Assembly (NCBI GenBank): GCA_023015825.1
Contig: JALKAW010000003.1
Coordinates: 205,781-269,780 of the forward strand
DNA from: Flavobacteriaceae bacterium S0862
Lineage (GTDB): Bacteria > Bacteroidota > Bacteroidia > Flavobacteriales > Flavobacteriaceae
Reading direction: 5' to 3'
Length of the DNA: 64,000 bases
Shown here: in pieces, positions 9,359 to 19,393 of the stretch
Numbering within the stretch: position 1 is the stretch's first letter
Layout of the letters: the number at the start of each line of letters is the position of its first letter
Position numbers and translations under genes: made by a program
The notes under the pieces: generated by a model
The model's input: the letters and a program-made list of their open reading frames with translations, nothing else
What the model was told of the DNA's origin: nothing
Databases searched by the model: none

Positions 9359-11845
9359 ATGGCGAAGAATTTAGTGATTGTAGAGTCACCTGCTAAAGCA
9401 AAAACAATTGAAAAATTTCTAGGAAAAGATTTTAAAGTAGAGTCCAGTTTTGGGCATATTGCGGATTTACCTTCCAAGGAATTAGGTGTTGATGTTGATG
9501 GTGATTTTAAACCTAAATATAAAGTTTCCACCGATAAAAAAGCGGTTGTTAAAAAACTAAAAGAGCTAGCGAAAAAAGCCGATATGGTTTGGTTAGCAAG
9601 TGATGAAGATAGAGAAGGAGAGGCTATTGCTTGGCATCTTGCTGAAAACTTAGGGTTAGACAAAGACAAGATAAAACGTATAGTTTTTCACGAAATTACT
9701 AAGGCCGCTATTCAAAAAGCTATTGAAAATCCAAGAACTATAGATTACAACTTAGTAGATGCACAACAAGCACGTCGTGTATTAGATAGAATTGTTGGTT
9801 ACGAATTATCACCAGTACTTTGGAGAAAAGTAAAAGGAGGTTTGTCTGCTGGACGTGTGCAATCGGTTTCTGTAAGGTTAATTGTAGAACGCGAAAGAGA
9901 AATTCAAGCGTTTAATCCAGAAGCATCTTATAGAATTGACGCCGAATTTTCTAATGAAGAAGGTCAAACATTTAAAGCAAAGCTACCAAAGAATTTTTCA
10001 ACCAAAGCTGAAGCTCAAAAGTTTTTAGAGGATAATATCAATGCTGATTTTAAAGTTGCAGATTTAGAGAAAAAGCCTGCAAAAAAATCGCCTGCTGCTC
10101 CATTTACAACATCGACGTTGCAACAAGAGGCTGCTAGAAAATTAGGTTATTCGGTAAGTAGAACCATGAGTAATGCACAACGTTTATATGAAGCAGGTTT
10201 AATTACTTATATGAGAACCGACAGTGTAAATTTATCTAATGAAGCTAGAAAAGGAGCACAAGCTGAAATTGAAGATGCATTTGGTGCAAAGTATAGTAAA
10301 CCAAGAAACTATAAAGGAAAGTCCAAAGGTGCTCAGGAAGCACATGAGGCTATTCGTCCTACTAATTTCGCACAACATACAGCAAGTGTAGAAAGAGACC
10401 AAGCACGCTTGTACGACCTTATTTGGAAAAGAGCGATAGCTTCTCAAATGAGCGATGCACAATTAGAAAGAACCAATGTAAAAATCTCAGCATCTACGCA
10501 CAGTACTTTGTTTTCAGCAAATGGTGAAATGATAAAATTTGATGGATTTTTAAAAGTATATCTTGAAGGTACTGATGATGAGGATACAGAACAAGAAGGC
10601 ATGTTGCCAACACTAAAAGTCAATGAAAATCTTTTAAATAGATACATTACAGCTACTGAACGCTATACCCGTCCTCCTGCAAGATATACAGAAGCAGCGT
10701 TGGTTAAAAAGTTAGAAGAACTAGGTATTGGTCGTCCATCTACTTATGCGCCGACTATTTCAACGATTCAAAATAGAAAATATGTCGAAAAAGGGACTGT
10801 TGAAGGGGAGCCTAGAAACTATGCGCAACTTGTTTTAGAAAGTAATAATGTTTCAGAAAAACAATTGACCGAAAAAGTAGGCTCAGATAAAGGGAAGCTT
10901 GTTCCAACGGACATTGGAATGATTGTTACTGATTTTCTAGTGAATCATTTCGAGTCTATTTTAGATTATAACTTTACTGCTAAAGTTGAAAATCAATTTG
11001 ATGATATTGCAGATGGTAAAGAAGATTGGACTGAGATGATGAAAGATTTCTATAAAGAATTTCATCCACAAGTTGAAGATGTTCAAGCAAATGCCGAAAG
11101 AGAATCTGGTGAGCGTGTTTTAGGAACTGACCCAGAAACAGGTCGTCAAGTAAGTGTGAGATTAGGAAAGTTTGGACCTATGGTACAAATAGGAACTGTT
11201 GACGACGAAGACAAACCGCTTTTTGCTAGTTTGTCTCCAGATCAGCAATTAACGACTATCACTTATGAGGAAGCTATGGATTTATTTCAGCTTCCAAAAA
11301 CTTTAGGTGAATATAAAGATGAAACCATAGAAGTTAATAATGGTCGCTTTGGGCCTTACGTGAAGTTTGGAAAAAAGTATGTGTCGTTACCAAAAGGTGT
11401 CGATCCATTATCTTTAGAATTAGACGATGCTATTGAACTGATAAAGGAAAAGGAAAAAGCTGATGCACCTATATATATGTATCAAGATTTGCCAGTTCAA
11501 AAAGGTAAAGGGCGTTTTGGTCCATTTATTAAATGGAACAATATGTTTATTAACGTCAATAAAAAATACGATTGGGACAATTTATCCGATAATGATATCA
11601 TAACATTGATTGAAGAGAAAATTCAGAAAGAAAAGGATAAATTAATTCACCATTGGGAAGCCGAAGGTATTAGAGTTGAGAAGGCACGTTGGGGACGACA
11701 CAATATTATTAAGGGAAAACTCAAAATAGAATTGCCTAAAACAGTAGATGTTTCTAAATTTACGCTTGAAGAGGTGCAAGACATTATAGAAAAGAATGCA
11801 CCAAAGAAAAAAACTAGAAAAAAAGCAACCACCAAAAAGAAATAG
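9359..11845 (+). CDS. topA: DNA topoisomerase I (type IA)
   Basis: This 828-residue enzyme relaxes negative supercoils by a single-strand break through a 5'-phosphotyrosine. The TOPRIM domain opens with LVIVESPAKAKTIEKFLG; the acidic DEDREGEAIAWHL is at about residues 82-94; the active tyrosine lies in ITYMRTDS (Tyr284). The C-terminal third holds four topoisomerase C-terminal repeats of the RxGRFGPYVK type instead of cysteine zinc ribbons, the usual Bacteroidota layout, and the protein ends in a Lys-rich tail. The gene opens the run that leads into the gld cluster. Confidence 0.98.
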   Translation: MAKNLVIVESPAKAKTIEKFLGKDFKVESSFGHIADLPSKELGVDVDGDFKPKYKVSTDKKAVVKKLKELAKKADMVWLASDEDREGEAIAWHLAENLGLDKDKIKRIVFHEITKAAIQKAIENPRTIDYNLVDAQQARRVLDRIVGYELSPVLWRKVKGGLSAGRVQSVSVRLIVEREREIQAFNPEASYRIDAEFSNEEGQTFKAKLPKNFSTKAEAQKFLEDNINADFKVADLEKKPAKKSPAAPFTTSTLQQEAARKLGYSVSRTMSNAQRLYEAGLITYMRTDSVNLSNEARKGAQAEIEDAFGAKYSKPRNYKGKSKGAQEAHEAIRPTNFAQHTASVERDQARLYDLIWKRAIASQMSDAQLERTNVKISASTHSTLFSANGEMIKFDGFLKVYLEGTDDEDTEQEGMLPTLKVNENLLNRYITATERYTRPPARYTEAALVKKLEELGIGRPSTYAPTISTIQNRKYVEKGTVEGEPRNYAQLVLESNNVSEKQLTEKVGSDKGKLVPTDIGMIVTDFLVNHFESILDYNFTAKVENQFDDIADGKEDWTEMMKDFYKEFHPQVEDVQANAERESGERVLGTDPETGRQVSVRLGKFGPMVQIGTVDDEDKPLFASLSPDQQLTTITYEEAMDLFQLPKTLGEYKDETIEVNNGRFGPYVKFGKKYVSLPKGVDPLSLELDDAIELIKEKEKADAPIYMYQDLPVQKGKGRFGPFIKWNNMFINVNKKYDWDNLSDNDIITLIEEKIQKEKDKLIHHWEAEGIRVEKARWGRHNIIKGKLKIELPKTVDVSKFTLEEVQDIIEKNAPKKKTRKKATTKKK

Positions 11846-11848
11846 CAC

Positions 11849-13015
11849 ATGAACTTAAATTTTCTTTCTCCAGTTCAAGATTTAGTTTTAGCACACAACG
11901 AATTACTCTCAAATCAAGTCTTAGGAAGAAAATTAAAAATTCACTCAAAGCAACATGGCATGCCAGATTTAACCAATGTTAAAATGGCTATTGTTGGTGT
12001 GCTTGAAAATCGTAACGACATAAATTATATAGGGGAAGAATTTCAATTAAACGAAATTAGAAAATCTTTATACTCCTTATTCCCAGGAAACTGGCATTAT
12101 ACAGTAGCAGATATTGGTGATATACTAAAAGGTGATACTGTTGCTGATACTTATTTTGCATTACAAGAAACCATTAAAACACTATTAGATAATAATGTTA
12201 TACCTATTATATTAGGAGGAAGTCAAGATTTGACCTATGCAAATTATCGTGCTTACGATAATTATTTGCCAATGGTTAATATTGTAAATGTAGATTGTAA
12301 TTTTGATTTAGGAGATTCTGCTAAACCCATTAAGAATGATTCGTTCTTAGGAAAAATCATTTTAGAAAAACCTTACAATTTATTCAACTATTCAACTTTA
12401 GGCTATCAAACCTATTTCAACGCTCAAGAAGAAATAGATTTAATGGAGAAACTTTATTTTGAAGCTTACCGACTAGGAGAAGTCTCAAATAATATAACTC
12501 TAGCCGAACCTGTACTTCGTGATGCTAATATTGTGAGCTTAGATTTAAAAAGTATACGTTCAGCCGAAGTAAGTACAAAACAAAAGCATTCGCCAAACGG
12601 ATTTGATGGTAAAGAAATTTGTGCCATTTCTAGATACGCAGGTATAAGTAATAAGGTGTCTTCTTTTGGTATATATGAATATAAAGCCTCTAAAGACGAC
12701 GAAGCAACTTCTATGCTTATAGCTCAAATAATATGGTATTTTATTGAAGGAGTAAACTGTAGAGTACAAGATGATGATTTTACTTTAGAAGACAAATATC
12801 AAAAATTCACGGTTTTAGTCGACGAACAGCAACTTATATTCTATAAAAGTAACCAAACTGGTCGTTGGTGGATTGAAATACCTTTTTTTCCAAACCTTAA
12901 TAATAAATTAAAGCGTCATGCGTTATTACCTTGCATGCATGATGATTACATGGATGCTTGCAAAGGAAAAGTACCAGACAGATGGTACAAAGCATTCAAG
13001 AAAAATAGCGTTTAA
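11849..13015 (+). CDS. Arginase/formimidoylglutamase-fold protein lacking metal ligands
   Basis: This 388-residue protein sits 3 bases after topA and before gldK, as in other Flavobacteriaceae, where it is usually annotated formimidoylglutamase. The ureohydrolase fold is recognisable, but the three metal-binding signatures are altered: the GGDHS position reads GGSQD (123-127), the DAHxD position reads DCNFD (149-153), and the SxDxD position reads SLDLKS (230-235). A dinuclear manganese centre therefore looks impossible, and hydrolysis of arginine or formiminoglutamate is doubtful. Its fixed place next to gldK suggests a structural or regulatory role, which is inference. Confidence 0.75.
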   Translation: MNLNFLSPVQDLVLAHNELLSNQVLGRKLKIHSKQHGMPDLTNVKMAIVGVLENRNDINYIGEEFQLNEIRKSLYSLFPGNWHYTVADIGDILKGDTVADTYFALQETIKTLLDNNVIPIILGGSQDLTYANYRAYDNYLPMVNIVNVDCNFDLGDSAKPIKNDSFLGKIILEKPYNLFNYSTLGYQTYFNAQEEIDLMEKLYFEAYRLGEVSNNITLAEPVLRDANIVSLDLKSIRSAEVSTKQKHSPNGFDGKEICAISRYAGISNKVSSFGIYEYKASKDDEATSMLIAQIIWYFIEGVNCRVQDDDFTLEDKYQKFTVLVDEQQLIFYKSNQTGRWWIEIPFFPNLNNKLKRHALLPCMHDDYMDACKGKVPDRWYKAFKKNSV

Positions 13016-13163
13016 ACGTCGATCAAATACCCAAAATTAATCGATGAAATGCACTTTTTTTAGACAAAATGCATTTTTTTTGCTTAAAAAGTTGTTTTTA
13101 TGGAAATATATAAATATGTTTACACCCTTAAAATATTTAAGATCATTAATTAACCTCAAATTT

Positions 13164-14528
13164 ATGTGTATTAAGAAGTTATTAACATTAACAGCAGTCT
13201 TAGCTATATTAACTAGTTGTGGAACCGGAGATAAAGGCGAACTAGTTGGAGTTAAGGGAAAAAAGTGGCATCCTGAAAAACCTTATGGAATGAGTTTAAT
13301 TCCAGGAGGAGCTTTTATTATGGGTAAGTCGGATGACGATAGAGCAGGTGTTAAAGATGCACCTACCAAAACTGTTACAGTAAGAGCATTCTATATGGAC
13401 GAAACAGAAATCACAAATAGTGAGTATCGTCAATTTGTAGAATGGGTTAGAGATTCTACGCTTAGAACTAACCTTGCTGAAATGGCAGACCTCGAAGGTA
13501 AAGAACCAGGAAATGGTGATATAGGTGAATTTGCATATAAAGATGTAAATCCTGAAGAAGACATGACTCCTTACGAAAAGTACATGTTCGAAAACTACGA
13601 AGGAGAAATTAGAAAATTAAATACAGATATTGATTTAATTTTTGACACCAGCGAGTATCCAGATGAATTGTATGCCGAGGTAATGGACAATATGTACTTA
13701 CCATTAGAAGAATCATATAATGGACAACGTACTTGGGATGTAAAGCAATTTAAATTCCAGTACACAACTATGGATATTCAAACAGCAGCTAAGTATAAAG
13801 AGCTAAGTCGTAGTGATGTAATCGAGCAAGAAGAAGTAGAAGTATATCCAGATACTACAGTTTGGATTCGTGATTTTGCTTATTCTTATAACGAGCCAAT
13901 GCATAACGACTATTTTTGGCATGATGCCTATAGTGACTATCCTGTAGTTGGTGTTACTTGGAAACAAGCACAAGCATTTTGTCAATGGAGAACATTGAAT
14001 AAAAATGCATATCAAAAGAAAAGTAAAAAACAAAACGTAAATAGATTTAGATTGCCATCTGAAGCAGAATGGGAATACGCTGCAAGAGGTGGACTTCAAG
14101 GAGCAACATTCCCTTGGGGAGGTCCTTATGCAATAAACGACAGAGGTTGTTTCATGGCAAACTTTAAACCATTGCGTGGTGATTATGCAGCAGATCAAGC
14201 GCTGTATACAGTAGAAGCTGATGCGTTTGAACCTAACGATTTCAATTTATACAATATGGCTGGTAACGTATCAGAGTGGGTAATGTCCTCTTATGATCCA
14301 GCTTCATACGAATATTCTTCAACAGTAAACCCAAGTGTTAACGATACCGAAAACGAACGTAAAGTTGTTAGAGGTGGATCTTGGAAAGATGTTGCTTATT
14401 TCCTACAAGTAAGCTCAAGAGATTATGAGTATGCAGATTCAGCAAGAAGTTATATTGGATTCCGTACAGTACAAGACTATATGGGAACTGAAGTTACTAA
14501 AAATGCCTCAAAAAACGGAAGAAGATAA
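13164..14528 (+). CDS. gldK: Gliding motility/type IX secretion lipoprotein GldK
   Basis: This 454-residue lipoprotein (PorK homologue) forms, with GldN, the periplasmic ring of the type IX secretion system under the outer membrane. The lipobox LAILTSC ends the signal peptide, and the rest is a formylglycine-generating-enzyme-like (FGE-sulfatase) fold: FIMGKSDDD, FYMDETEITNSEYRQF, RLPSEAEWEYAARGG, NVSEWV and VVRGGSW. I chose the ATG at 13164, which places the lipobox at a normal distance; an upstream in-frame ATG at 13044 would add 40 residues. It is followed by gldL, gldM and gldN. Confidence 0.96.
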   Translation: MCIKKLLTLTAVLAILTSCGTGDKGELVGVKGKKWHPEKPYGMSLIPGGAFIMGKSDDDRAGVKDAPTKTVTVRAFYMDETEITNSEYRQFVEWVRDSTLRTNLAEMADLEGKEPGNGDIGEFAYKDVNPEEDMTPYEKYMFENYEGEIRKLNTDIDLIFDTSEYPDELYAEVMDNMYLPLEESYNGQRTWDVKQFKFQYTTMDIQTAAKYKELSRSDVIEQEEVEVYPDTTVWIRDFAYSYNEPMHNDYFWHDAYSDYPVVGVTWKQAQAFCQWRTLNKNAYQKKSKKQNVNRFRLPSEAEWEYAARGGLQGATFPWGGPYAINDRGCFMANFKPLRGDYAADQALYTVEADAFEPNDFNLYNMAGNVSEWVMSSYDPASYEYSSTVNPSVNDTENERKVVRGGSWKDVAYFLQVSSRDYEYADSARSYIGFRTVQDYMGTEVTKNASKNGRR

Positions 14529-14567
14529 AACAAAAAATTAAACCAAACTTAACTAAAAACAAATATT

Positions 14568-15212
14568 ATGGCACAATCAAAAGCAAGTAAAAGGTTCATG
14601 AATATGGCCTACGGATTAGGAGCATCAATCGTAATTGTTGGAGCACTTTTCAAAATTATTCATTTCGAAATAGGACCATTAACGGGTAACGTTATGTTAA
14701 CCATCGGTCTTGTAACTGAAGCAATTATTTTTGCAATTTCAGCATTTGAACCTGTTGATGATGATTTAGATTGGTCTTTAGTATACCCTGAATTAGAAGG
14801 TGGTATGTCAAAAGACAAGAAAAAAGATAACCCAAAAGACGCCGAAGGTTTATTATCTAAGAAATTAGATGATTTATTAAAAGACGCTAAAATCGATGGA
14901 GAGCTTATGGCTAGCCTAGGTGATAGTATTAAAAACTTCGAAGGTGCTGCTAAAAATATGGGACCAACTGTTGATGGTATTTCTGCAACAAAAAAGTATA
15001 GCGAAGAAATGTCGCTTGCAGCTGCACAAATGGAATCATTAAACAGCCTTTATAAAGTACAATTAGAGAGCGTAAACAAGCAAGCAACAATAAACGAAGA
15101 GTCTATTGAAAATGCAGCAAAGTTAAAAGAGCAAATGCAATCTTTAGCATCTAACCTGTCATCATTAAATGGTGTTTACGGTGGTATGTTAACTGCAATG
15201 AATAAAAACTAA
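14568..15212 (+). CDS. gldL: Gliding motor membrane protein GldL
   Basis: This 214-residue inner-membrane protein has two membrane helices at about residues 15-60 (the second carrying acidic residues, EAIIFAISAFEP) and a long cytoplasmic helical tail. GldL pairs with GldM to form the proton-driven rotary motor of type IX secretion and gliding; known work on the family places the motor in the two GldL helices and the single GldM helix. It starts 39 bases after gldK. Confidence 0.97.
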   Translation: MAQSKASKRFMNMAYGLGASIVIVGALFKIIHFEIGPLTGNVMLTIGLVTEAIIFAISAFEPVDDDLDWSLVYPELEGGMSKDKKKDNPKDAEGLLSKKLDDLLKDAKIDGELMASLGDSIKNFEGAAKNMGPTVDGISATKKYSEEMSLAAAQMESLNSLYKVQLESVNKQATINEESIENAAKLKEQMQSLASNLSSLNGVYGGMLTAMNKN

Positions 15213-15255
15213 TTAGATTAATTAATAACCCATTAATAATAAAAACTAATTAGTT

Positions 15256-16824
15256 ATGGCAGGAGGAAAATTATCTGCAAGGCAGAAAATGATAAACTTG
15301 ATGTATTTAATCTTCATTGCGATGTTAGCATTGAATATGTCGAAAGAAGTGTTGTCGGCATTCGGTTTAATGAACGAACGTTTAACCGAATCTAACACAG
15401 CAGCAACAGAACGTAACTCAGCGTTTATGGGCGAATTAGCAACAAAAGCTAGCGAACAACCTGAGAAGTATCAACCATTAAAAGAAAAGGCAGATCAAAT
15501 ATCGTCTTTAGCTAACGATTTTAACTCATATCTTGATGGTTTAAAAGGAAAAATGACAGAGACTGTTGATGACCCTTCAGATTACGAGATTATGGATAAA
15601 GGTGATTACCTTGACCGAAATTTCTTTAAAGGTGATAAGTTAAAACCAGAAGGAGAAGAATTCTTAAATCAAATAACTACTTTTAGAGATAAAGTGATTG
15701 AGGTTTTAGGAGATGACCCTAGGTTTACTGAAATTGCTAAAGATGTAAAAAGTAAGTTTTCAACAGATCCAGTTACTAATAATGACGGGAATGTGTTAGA
15801 ATGGTTGGATTACCATTATAAAGGATTTCCATTAGTTGCATCTTTAACTAAGATGACTCAAATGCAGTCAGATATTAAAACAACACAGTCGGAAGTATTA
15901 GGTGCTATGTTTACAGGAACATTGTCTAGTGAGGTATCTATGACCAACTATACAACATTGTTAGAAACGTCAAAATCTGCTTATTTTAACGGTGAGCAAT
16001 TTGATGGACAAATTGTATTAGGTCGTAAAGATGCTTCTACAAAACCTAATAGAGTAGAATTAGCATTAGATGGTCGTACATTGAGTGCAAATGAGTATTC
16101 TATTGAAGATGGTAAAGTAAAATTAAAAATTGGTACAGGAAGACCTGGCGAACATAAAATTACTGGTAAGTTAATTTTCTTAGAAAATGGAGAAGAAACT
16201 GAGGTTGAAGTAAACCAATCGTTTGCAACAGTACCAAAACCAAATTCAGCAACAATTTCAGCCGATAAAATGAATGTAGTATATCGTGGTGTTAAAAACC
16301 CAATGACTATTTCATTTGCTGGAATTTCTGATAATAAAGTTGTTCCAACTGGACAAGGATTATCTAAAGGAAATGGTGTTGGAAAATACATTATGGATGT
16401 GACTAGAGTACAAGGTAGAGAAGTAACAATTAATGTTACTGGAACTTTGCCTGATGGAAATAAAGTATCAGACAATGCTAAATTTAGAATTAAAGATATT
16501 CCAAGGCCAACTGGAACTGTTAGAGGTGAAGATGGATCTGTAAAGATGCAACGTAATAGCCTTGAAATTTCTACTATAGGTGCTAAATTGGATGATTTCG
16601 ATTTTGAATTACCATTAAATATTTCAGGATTTAGTATTAAAGTTCCAGGACAGCCTACCATAGCTGTTAAAGGAAATAAGTTAGATACTAGAGCAAAACA
16701 AGCTTTGAAGAAAGCAAAACGTGGAGCTGGAATTCAAATATTTGATATTGAAGCTAAAATACAAGGAAACTCAAGCTATAAGCTTAAAAAAGTGTCTCCA
16801 GTATTTGTTGAATTAACAAACTAG
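15256..16824 (+). CDS. gldM: Gliding motor protein GldM
   Basis: This 522-residue protein has one N-terminal membrane helix (MINLMYLIFIAMLALNMSKEVLSAF) followed by a long periplasmic part made of beta domains, the PorM/GldM architecture that spans the periplasm and transmits rotation from GldL to the GldKN ring. Length agrees with the family. It lies 43 bases after gldL with a nearly identical leader, in line with balanced expression. Confidence 0.97.
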   Translation: MAGGKLSARQKMINLMYLIFIAMLALNMSKEVLSAFGLMNERLTESNTAATERNSAFMGELATKASEQPEKYQPLKEKADQISSLANDFNSYLDGLKGKMTETVDDPSDYEIMDKGDYLDRNFFKGDKLKPEGEEFLNQITTFRDKVIEVLGDDPRFTEIAKDVKSKFSTDPVTNNDGNVLEWLDYHYKGFPLVASLTKMTQMQSDIKTTQSEVLGAMFTGTLSSEVSMTNYTTLLETSKSAYFNGEQFDGQIVLGRKDASTKPNRVELALDGRTLSANEYSIEDGKVKLKIGTGRPGEHKITGKLIFLENGEETEVEVNQSFATVPKPNSATISADKMNVVYRGVKNPMTISFAGISDNKVVPTGQGLSKGNGVGKYIMDVTRVQGREVTINVTGTLPDGNKVSDNAKFRIKDIPRPTGTVRGEDGSVKMQRNSLEISTIGAKLDDFDFELPLNISGFSIKVPGQPTIAVKGNKLDTRAKQALKKAKRGAGIQIFDIEAKIQGNSSYKLKKVSPVFVELTN

Positions 16825-16865
16825 TAAAGGAAAATAGCAGTCCCAAACTAAAATAAATTAAGAAA

Positions 16866-17756
16866 ATGAATTTTAAAAGTTTTGTATTAACCGTTGCATG
16901 TGTTTTAGTTGCAAATAGTGTAATTGCGCAAGCAAATATTCTAAACGCAAAAAGCCCAGAAGAAATTGGTGTAAAAACAGATGCGCAGATATTAATGGAT
17001 AATGATAGACCATTAGAGTATGGCTATGTTGATGACAGAGACATATTATACGCAACAATGGTTTGGGAAAAAGTTGTGCTTGATGAGCGAATTAATTTTC
17101 CGCTTTATTATCCTATAGACACTAATAATATTGGTAAAGATAGACGTTCGTTATTCGATGTATTAATGCGTAGTATAAAAAACGGAGACATTGAGAATGT
17201 TTATGACGATTCTTATTTCACTACTAAACGTACGTTAAAGGATATTGAAGCATCAATGGTGAAAATTGACACTACTGAATTAGGTATTGAGCAATTTAAC
17301 GCAGGTGAACCAATTTCTCCAGAATACATAAGTAAACGAGAAATTAGTGCTGCAGATGTTGAAGAATACCATGTAAAAGGTATGTATTATTTCGACAAAC
17401 GTTTAGGTGAATTAAAATACCGTTTATTAGGTATTGCACCTGTAATTCCTGATGTAAACTTCCTAGATGAGGAAGACCCAGGAGTGTTCCCATTATTTTG
17501 GGTGTTTTTCCCAGATGCTCGTGATGTGTTGCATCATGCAAAAGCCTTTAATGGTAAAAATACTGCAATTCCATTGTCGTTTGATCACCTCTTAAACTCT
17601 AGACGTTTTAACGGTTATATTTTTAGAGAAATGAACGTGCAAGGCGATAGAGCTATTACCGAGTATATTTCAGATAATGCTTTAATGCAGTTATTAGAAT
17701 CGGATAGAATAAAAGAAAAGATTCGAGATTTCGAACAAGATATGTGGAGTTACTAA
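16866..17756 (+). CDS. gldN: Gliding motility/type IX secretion protein GldN
   Basis: This 296-residue secreted protein (PorN homologue) joins GldK in the periplasmic ring. A signal peptide (FVLTVACVLVANSVIAQA) ends near residue 22. Motifs such as GYVDDRDILYATMVWEKVVLDERINFPLYYP are typical of GldN. It is the last gene of the operon and is followed by a strong hairpin terminator 20 bases on. Confidence 0.96.
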   Translation: MNFKSFVLTVACVLVANSVIAQANILNAKSPEEIGVKTDAQILMDNDRPLEYGYVDDRDILYATMVWEKVVLDERINFPLYYPIDTNNIGKDRRSLFDVLMRSIKNGDIENVYDDSYFTTKRTLKDIEASMVKIDTTELGIEQFNAGEPISPEYISKREISAADVEEYHVKGMYYFDKRLGELKYRLLGIAPVIPDVNFLDEEDPGVFPLFWVFFPDARDVLHHAKAFNGKNTAIPLSFDHLLNSRRFNGYIFREMNVQGDRAITEYISDNALMQLLESDRIKEKIRDFEQDMWSY

Positions 17757-17775
17757 AGTAACGTCCCAATAATTT

Positions 17776-17807
17776 AAACGCTCACAATTTTGTGAGCGTT
17801 TTTTTAT
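17776..17807 (+). terminator. Terminator of the gld operon
   Basis: AAACGCTCACA, a 4-base loop, TGTGAGCGTTT and a T run form an 11-bp stem 20 bases after the gldN stop. Confidence 0.92.
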
Positions 17808-17864
17808 TCTAAAACTATTATTCAATAACTATCATTCCTGCGTATACAAGAATCCATTTTTAGT

Positions 17865-17872
17865 TACTTTTG
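17865..17872 (+). promoter_or_regulatory. -7 element TACTTTTG before the FAD oxidoreductase
   Basis: TACTTTTG fits the TAnnTTTG consensus and ends 6 bases before the ATG at 17879, so the transcript would start at or very near the start codon. No clear -33 TTTG is seen. Confidence 0.45.
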
Positions 17873-17878
17873 CTTTTG

Positions 17879-18925
17879 ATGAAGAAAGTAGATTACATTG
17901 TAGTTGGCTCAGGTCTTGCAGGTATTATGTTTTGTGATGTGCTCATGCAGCATGGCAAAACATTTATCGTCGTTGATGATGGCTCTCAAAAATCATCAAT
18001 TGTAGCTGGTGGACTATATAATCCAGTCGTTTTAAAACGATTTACACCAGTTTGGAAATCTAAAGAGCAATTAGACTTGGCCTTACCAAGGTATAAATCT
18101 TTAGAAAAAAACCTAAAAGTACAATTAGATTATAAAGTTCCAGTATATAGATTATTAGCATCCATTGAAGAACAGAATAATTGGTTTTTGGCAAGTGATA
18201 AAGTTGGGTTATCAGACTATATTAAACCGGAGATTCATCAAATAGAGAATAAATCCATTAAAAGTGATTTTGGTTTTGGGAAAGTACTTCATACAGGACG
18301 AATAGATACTAACGCACTAATTGATGCTTTTAAAAATGAGCTTCGAAATAACAATCAATTAGTCGAAACGTCTTTCGATTATGTTGCAATTCAATTCAAT
18401 AAAAGTGATGTTACTTATAAAAATATTGAAGCGCAACATATTGTATTTGCTGAAGGTTTTGGATTGAAACAAAACCCGTTTTTTAATCATTTACCACTAA
18501 AAGGCACCAAAGGAGAGTTGCTAACAATTTACGCTCCCAACCTTAATATTGATTTTGTATTAAAATCTGGAGCATTTTTAATTCCCTTGGGAGAAGACAA
18601 CTATATTGTTGGTGCTACTTATGAGTGGCATGACAAATCAAACAAAACCACACCAGCTGCAAAAACAGAGTTGATAGATAAGCTTAAAACATTTATTGAC
18701 TGCGATTTTAAAGTTGTAGACCAAGTAGCAGGAATGAGACCAACAGTTATAGATAGAAGACCTCTAATTGGGCAACATGAAAAATATAAACAACTTTACA
18801 TGTTAAATGGTTTAGGAACCAGAGGCGTCATGATTGCACCTTATGTAGCAAAGAAACTGTTTTGTTTTATTGAAAATAGCGTTGAAATTGATTCCGAAAT
18901 AAACATTACAAGGTTTAGTAACTAA
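17879..18925 (+). CDS. FAD-dependent oxidoreductase (DAO family)
   Basis: This 348-residue flavoprotein starts with a Rossmann dinucleotide fold (VDYIVVGSGLAGIMFCDVL, then VVDDG) and ends with RPLIGQHEKYKQLYMLNGLGTRGVMIAPY, typical of the DadA/ThiO/MnmC-like amino-acid oxidase family. The substrate cannot be told. I start it at 17879 (MKKVDYIV); an ATG three codons earlier would overlap the promoter element. Its 3' end overlaps by 4 bases the convergent DUF983 gene. Confidence 0.85.
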   Translation: MKKVDYIVVGSGLAGIMFCDVLMQHGKTFIVVDDGSQKSSIVAGGLYNPVVLKRFTPVWKSKEQLDLALPRYKSLEKNLKVQLDYKVPVYRLLASIEEQNNWFLASDKVGLSDYIKPEIHQIENKSIKSDFGFGKVLHTGRIDTNALIDAFKNELRNNNQLVETSFDYVAIQFNKSDVTYKNIEAQHIVFAEGFGLKQNPFFNHLPLKGTKGELLTIYAPNLNIDFVLKSGAFLIPLGEDNYIVGATYEWHDKSNKTTPAAKTELIDKLKTFIDCDFKVVDQVAGMRPTVIDRRPLIGQHEKYKQLYMLNGLGTRGVMIAPYVAKKLFCFIENSVEIDSEINITRFSN

Positions 18926-19311
18926 GCCTTTTCCTTGGAAAGTTGTTTGTCGTAATGCATAAATAGGTTAATCCAAATATTTCTCGAAAGTCTTAAAATA
19001 ATAGGTAAAAAGCCAATCATAGTGCCAATTATAGCTATAAAAGCGGTTATAGTACTACTGCCTAAAAACACATAGGATATCACAAAAGCAGCAACAGCAA
19101 AAGCAATTCCTACGCCATAACTAACATACATAGAGCCATAAAAAAAAGAAGGTTCTATCTTATATTTAGTATTACAGTTAGAGCAACGTTCATGCATTTT
19201 TAAAGTCTTAGAAAGTATGTAGGCATTTTTATTTACATACATATTTTCTTCATGACATTTAGGACAAGCACCAGTTAAAATGCTGTATAATTTATTTCCT
19301 TTCCTTAGCAT
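18922..19311 (-). CDS. DUF983 family membrane protein
   Basis: This 129-residue protein has two zinc-knuckle pairs near the N terminus (CPKCHEEN and CSNCNTKY) and two membrane helices at about residues 60-85 and 90-112, the DUF983 pattern. The function of the family is unknown; some members lie near cytochrome oxidase genes. It is transcribed alone, convergent with the oxidoreductase. Confidence 0.85.
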   Translation of the reverse strand: MLRKGNKLYSILTGACPKCHEENMYVNKNAYILSKTLKMHERCSNCNTKYKIEPSFFYGSMYVSYGVGIAFAVAAFVISYVFLGSSTITAFIAIIGTMIGFLPIILRLSRNIWINLFMHYDKQLSKEKA

Positions 19312-19393
19312 GGTTAATTATGTTATTTTTGTACCAAAATTGACCACAAAATTAAACTTTATTTAAGTTTTAACCTGTAACTTTTGTAACAAA

